Of a DNA stretch of 64,000 nt, positions 60,761 to 64,000 are shown piece after piece. Each line of letters opens with the position of its first letter. Position 1 is the stretch's first letter. This stretch comes from an uncultured Lentisphaerota bacterium (GTDB lineage: Bacteria > Verrucomicrobiota > Kiritimatiellia > CAIQIC01). Both the position numbers and the translations under genes were made by a program. Under the pieces are notes generated by a model. It saw only the letters and a list, made by a program, of their open reading frames with translations, did no database searches and was not told where the DNA came from. The stretch is from NCBI GenBank assembly GCA_903889245.1, contig CAISWQ010000065.1:1-64000 (forward strand). Reading direction: 5' to 3'.

Positions 60761-62346
60761 TGCGCCGCCCCTTTCTTTTTCTTCTGGCCGGGCTGGACGT
60801 AGGAGGTTTCCTTGGGCTGATCCTCGTTGTTGGCGAAGCGGTCGGCTTCGTCGCCCAGTTCCTTCTTCAGCCGGTAAAGCTCGGCCTTCAGCTTGGCCAC
60901 GGTCGCCTGCTCCGCGGGATCGTTGTAGACGTTCTTCAGCTCCTGCGGGTCCTTGACGAGGTCGAAGCATTCCCACTGGTTGCGCCGCCAGAAGTAGATC
61001 AGCTTGTGCGTGTCGGTGCGGACGCCGTAGTGCGCGGCAGTGTTGTGATCACCCGGATCGTGATAGTAGCGGTAGTAGATGCTCGAGCGCCACCCGTCCG
61101 GCTTGCCGCCGGCGAACAGCGGGACGAGGCTGCGGCCCTGCATGTCGGCCGGGATCTTTTCGCCGGCGAGGTCGAGGAACGTCGGCGCGAAGTCGCAGTT
61201 GATGCCGAGCGCCGCGCTCGTCGTGCCCGGCTTGATGCCGCGCGGCCAGCGGACGAGGAACGGCATGCGCGCGGAGTCCTCGTACATGAAGCGCTTGTCA
61301 TAGAGCCCGTGCTCGCCGAGGAAGAAGCCCTGGTCGCTCGTGTAGATGATGAGGGTGTTCTCCGCGAGCCCGGTCTTGTCGAGCCACGCGAGAATCTGGC
61401 CGACGCTCTCATCCACCGCCGCACAGCAGGCGAGATAGTCCTGCATGTAGCGCTGGTACTTCCATTTCTTCAACTCGAGGCCGGTCAGCGTCTGCTTCTG
61501 GCCATTGACCTCGATCTCGACTTCGGTCGGCTTGTGACCCATCCACTGCCGCCGCTGCGGGCCCTTGAGGTCGGCAGGCGGCTCGAGCTTGAGGTCGGTG
61601 CGCGTCATGTCGTCGAAGACCTTCTGCTTGCATTCGCGGATGGCGTCGGTGCGCGTCGCGTAATCGTCCCAGAGCGTCGCCGGTTCCGGAATCGTGCGCG
61701 CGCGCCAGATTTTCGCGAGCCGGTCGCACGGCTCCCACGGCCGGTGCGGCGCCTTGTGGTGGACCATCGCGAAGAACGGCTTGTCCTTCGGCCGCTTTTC
61801 CAGCCGTTGCAGCGCGAGGTCGGTGGTGATCTCGGTGACGTAGCCGGTGTACTTCTTCTCGCCCTCGGCCGTGTAGAAGAGCGGATCGTGATAGACGCCC
61901 TGCCCCGGCAGCACCTCCCAGTCGTCGAAGCCCACCGGGTCGCTGCCGAGGTGCCACTTGCCGATCATCAGCGTGTAATAGCCCGCGGCCTGCAGATATT
62001 TCGCCACCGTCGGCCGCTTGGGATCAAGCGGGTTGAAGCACGGCACGCCGTTGATGTGGCTGTATTGCCCCGTCAGGATCGTCGCGCGGCTCGGCGTGCA
62101 GATGGAGTTCGTCGCGAAGATGCGGTCGCAGCGCAGCCCTTCCTTCGCGAGCCGGTCCATGCTCGGCGTCTGGATCAGTTTGTCGTTGTAGGCGCTGATC
62201 GCCTGTGCCGCGTGATCGTCGGACATGATGTAGATGATGTTCGGCCGGTCCTTCTTTGCCGCCGCCCGCGCCCACGGCGGCGCCGCCAGCGCCGCCACAC
62301 CCAACGCCGCCACCCGCAGGAAATCCCGCCGCGTAGTCTGGTTCAT
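60757..62346 (-). CDS. Tat-exported sulfatase
   Basis: 529 residues. TTRRDFLRVAALGVAALAAPPWARAAA is a Tat signal ending in AxA. The catalytic motif NSICTPSRATILTGQ is Cys-type (C-x-P-S-R). Other marks are DRPNIIYIMSDDHAAQAIS, MIGKWHLGSD and YTSDQGFFLGEHGLYDKR, close to iduronate- or N-sulfoglucosamine-sulfatase-like enzymes. The Lys-rich tail (GQKKKKGAAQ) is unusual. It is first in a two-gene operon; the second sulfatase overlaps by 4 bp. No maturation enzyme (FGE or anSME) is in the window. Confidence 0.94.
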   Translation of the reverse strand: MNQTTRRDFLRVAALGVAALAAPPWARAAAKKDRPNIIYIMSDDHAAQAISAYNDKLIQTPSMDRLAKEGLRCDRIFATNSICTPSRATILTGQYSHINGVPCFNPLDPKRPTVAKYLQAAGYYTLMIGKWHLGSDPVGFDDWEVLPGQGVYHDPLFYTAEGEKKYTGYVTEITTDLALQRLEKRPKDKPFFAMVHHKAPHRPWEPCDRLAKIWRARTIPEPATLWDDYATRTDAIRECKQKVFDDMTRTDLKLEPPADLKGPQRRQWMGHKPTEVEIEVNGQKQTLTGLELKKWKYQRYMQDYLACCAAVDESVGQILAWLDKTGLAENTLIIYTSDQGFFLGEHGLYDKRFMYEDSARMPFLVRWPRGIKPGTTSAALGINCDFAPTFLDLAGEKIPADMQGRSLVPLFAGGKPDGWRSSIYYRYYHDPGDHNTAAHYGVRTDTHKLIYFWRRNQWECFDLVKDPQELKNVYNDPAEQATVAKLKAELYRLKKELGDEADRFANNEDQPKETSYVQPGQKKKKGAAQ

Positions 62347-62457
62347 GCTTGTGCTCCTGTTGCCCGCTGACGATGGCGCGGAAAATAAACTCCCGCCGTC
62401 ACGGACTCAATCCCTTTTCCGCTGGCTTCCGGCGGCGCGCTGTGCAATCAAGGGCGC

Positions 62458-63096
62458 GTGCCACCGCATCACGCAGCCGCGGAGTTCAAGCCCGACCTGA
62501 CGCACGAGCAGGTCATGGCGCTGCCGCTCTTCCGCTACGACGGACCCCTGCACCTCGTCCGCTCGCCCGCCGAGCTGGCCGAGGCGCTGCCGGCGCTCGC
62601 GGGGGAACGCGTGCTGGGGTTCGATACCGAAACGCGCGCCGCGTTCCGCAAGGGCGAAGCCTATCCGCCCGCGCTGATCCAGCTTGCGACCGCGCACGCA
62701 GTCTGGCTGCTCCAGTTGCGCGCGCTGCCGACGCTCGGCGGGCTGGCCGACCTGCTCGGCAGCGCTCACCATTTGAAGGCGGGCGTCGGTCTCGATTACG
62801 ATCTGCGCAAGCTGCGCGAAAGCTACGCGTTCAAGCCGGCGGGTTTCGTGGACCTCGCGAAGATGTCGGACGCGGCGGGCTTCCGCGCGAACGGGCTGCG
62901 CGGGCTGGCGGCGCACGTGCTTGGCCTGCGCGTGGCCAAGCAGGCGCAGTGCACCAACTGGGCGCGCGCCGACCTGACCGACCAGCAACTGCGCTATGCC
63001 GCCACCGACGCGTGGATCTCGCGCGAGATTTTTCTCGCCTTGGAAAAGCTTTTACCGCAAAACCCGCCGCACCATGAGCCACACACCAGCCGATGA
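62458..63096 (+). CDS. DEDD 3'-5' exonuclease domain protein (RNase D-like)
   Basis: 212 residues from GTG 62458; a shorter ATG start at 62514 would still keep the domain. The metal-binding residues are visible: VLGFDTETR (Exo I), GVGLDYDLRKL (Exo II) and LRYAATDAWISREIF (Exo III, DEDDy type). There is no HRDC domain, so it is a stand-alone exonuclease for RNA processing or DNA/RNA trimming. It overlaps the following transporter gene by 23 bp. Confidence 0.87.
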   Translation: MPPHHAAAEFKPDLTHEQVMALPLFRYDGPLHLVRSPAELAEALPALAGERVLGFDTETRAAFRKGEAYPPALIQLATAHAVWLLQLRALPTLGGLADLLGSAHHLKAGVGLDYDLRKLRESYAFKPAGFVDLAKMSDAAGFRANGLRGLAAHVLGLRVAKQAQCTNWARADLTDQQLRYAATDAWISREIFLALEKLLPQNPPHHEPHTSR

Positions 63097-64000
63097 ACCG
63101 ACCCGGGTCGTCCGCGACGAGGTCACCGAGCCGCCGGCCGACGCGACGACGCTCTCCGATGTGAAACAACTCGGCCTCTGGGCTTCCATCGCAAGCTTGA
63201 GCTACGTCTTCTGGATCGTCGGCGGCATGGAGATGGTCGAGCGCCTCGCCTACTATGGCGTTCGTTCCGTTGCCACACTCTACGCAACCAATCCCGTTTC
63301 GGAACATGGCCTTGGCGTGACGATGACCACCTTCGGCACGCTGATGTTTTGTTGGAATTTGCTGCAATCGCTAATCCCCATTCTCACCGGCGGGCTCGCC
63401 GACCGCTATGGCTACAAGCTGACGATTGCCATCTCCACTGCGGTCAAGATTTTTGCCTATTTGCTGATGGCGTGGCTGCCGACCTACTGGGGCTTTTTCC
63501 TCGGCGCGATGTTTCTGGCTGCCGGCACCGCGGTATTCAAACCCGGCATCCAGGGCACGCTGATCCGTTCCACCAGCCGACGCAACAGCTCGATGGCGTG
63601 GGGCATTTTCTACCAGACGGTCAACATCGGCGGCTGGATCGGCCCGCTGATCGCGCTGCACAACCGCGCCAATTATGGCTGGGCGCCCGTCTTCTATACC
63701 AACGCTGCAATCATCTGCCTCAACTTTGTCCTGCTGCTGACCTACCGCGAGCCCGGCAAGGAGGAGCGCCTCGCCCGCCAGCAGCGCATCCGCGATGGAC
63801 TCGAACCGCGGCGCTCGCTCGTCCTCGAGTCGTTAGCCGAGCTCAAAAAGCCGCACCTGACTCTTTACCTGCTCATTTTCTCCCTCTGGTGGATGATGTT
63901 CCCAATGCTCTGGGATGTGCTGCCCCGCTATATTGCGGATTGGGTCAACACTGTGCCCATGGTCCACCGCCTCTTTGGTCCCGAGGGAACAAGCAATCCC
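63074..64000 (+). CDS. POT-family (proton-dependent oligopeptide) transporter, 3' end outside window
   Basis: 309 codons from ATG 63074 to the window edge without a stop. The motifs ERLAYYGVRSVATLYA (TM1, corresponding to ERFSYYGMRA), LADRYGYKLT, AVFKPGIQGTL and IFYQTVNIGGWIGPL (the FYxxINxG family signature) identify the PTR2/POT group of the major facilitator superfamily. It would import di- or tripeptides with protons. About half to two thirds of the protein is present. Confidence 0.88.
   Translation, partial: MSHTPADEPTRVVRDEVTEPPADATTLSDVKQLGLWASIASLSYVFWIVGGMEMVERLAYYGVRSVATLYATNPVSEHGLGVTMTTFGTLMFCWNLLQSLIPILTGGLADRYGYKLTIAISTAVKIFAYLLMAWLPTYWGFFLGAMFLAAGTAVFKPGIQGTLIRSTSRRNSSMAWGIFYQTVNIGGWIGPLIALHNRANYGWAPVFYTNAAIICLNFVLLLTYREPGKEERLARQQRIRDGLEPRRSLVLESLAELKKPHLTLYLLIFSLWWMMFPMLWDVLPRYIADWVNTVPMVHRLFGPEGTSNP

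Overview
The window is GC-rich, densely coded bacterial DNA. It carries many exported carbohydrate-active enzymes, two Tat-exported Cys-type sulfatases, a GTP-type PEP carboxykinase, two RpoD-like sigma factors and very large numbers of short palindromic repeats. Together these suggest an uncultured polysaccharide degrader of the PVC group (Verrucomicrobiota, Kiritimatiellota or Lentisphaerota). This is inference from gene content; no rRNA or tRNA gene was seen.

Layout. 1-2622: an AT-richer accessory island with the end of an IS3 transposase, a frameshifted Sel1-repeat/trypsin-like protease gene and an FRG-domain gene. 2717-13158: housekeeping block (pckG, queA, apt, two sigma factors, ATP-cone/uridine-kinase-like protein, acyl-CoA ligase, small secreted protein). 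13159-14037: repeat-rich stretch with an AraC-regulator remnant, a lipoprotein gene and an attC-like hairpin. 14038-19289: an AraC/XylR-type regulator divergent from a sugar-acid operon (SDR, MFS transporter, UlaG-like lactonase, galactonate-dehydratase-like enzyme). 19345-46040: about 27 kb of same-strand genes, often with 4-bp stop/start overlaps, for exported glycoside hydrolases, sialidase-like propellers, SGNH/acetyl esterases, an aldolase-family lipoprotein and a SemiSWEET sugar carrier. 46301-62346: more exported enzymes (esterases, deacetylase, FAD oxidoreductase, subtilisin, propeller protein, sulfatase pair) mixed with small housekeeping genes. 62458-64000: a DEDD exonuclease and a truncated POT transporter.

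The most striking signal is a layered repeat system. A short dyad (consensus TTTTCCAAGGCTTGGAAAA, about 50 copies counted by eye) occurs singly, in tandem and inside genes. Ten times it is joined to a 58-68 bp composite of three successive inverted repeats. Nine composite copies lie inside the 5' end of an open reading frame of an exported enzyme, always in the same frame. Their lengths are 62, 65 or 68 bp, so they differ by multiples of three. The single copy outside a gene is 58 bp. In six genes the translated composite plus the dyad pair supplies the arginine-rich n-region, hydrophobic core and AxA-like end of the export signal (RRLFPSLGTLALLFFQALE...AA), with a Tat-like LTRRxF. Repeat DNA therefore appears to act as a portable signal-peptide cassette on non-homologous enzymes.

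Functionally, the 19-62 kb region looks like a polysaccharide utilisation region without SusC/SusD. Exported esterases and sulfatases would strip acetyl and sulfate groups, glycoside hydrolases and propeller proteins would act on the backbone and side chains, and the regulator-controlled sugar-acid operon and transporters would handle the products. The exact polysaccharide cannot be read from the sequence; a rhamnogalacturonan-type acetylesterase hints at an acidic, acetylated plant- or algae-like substrate.
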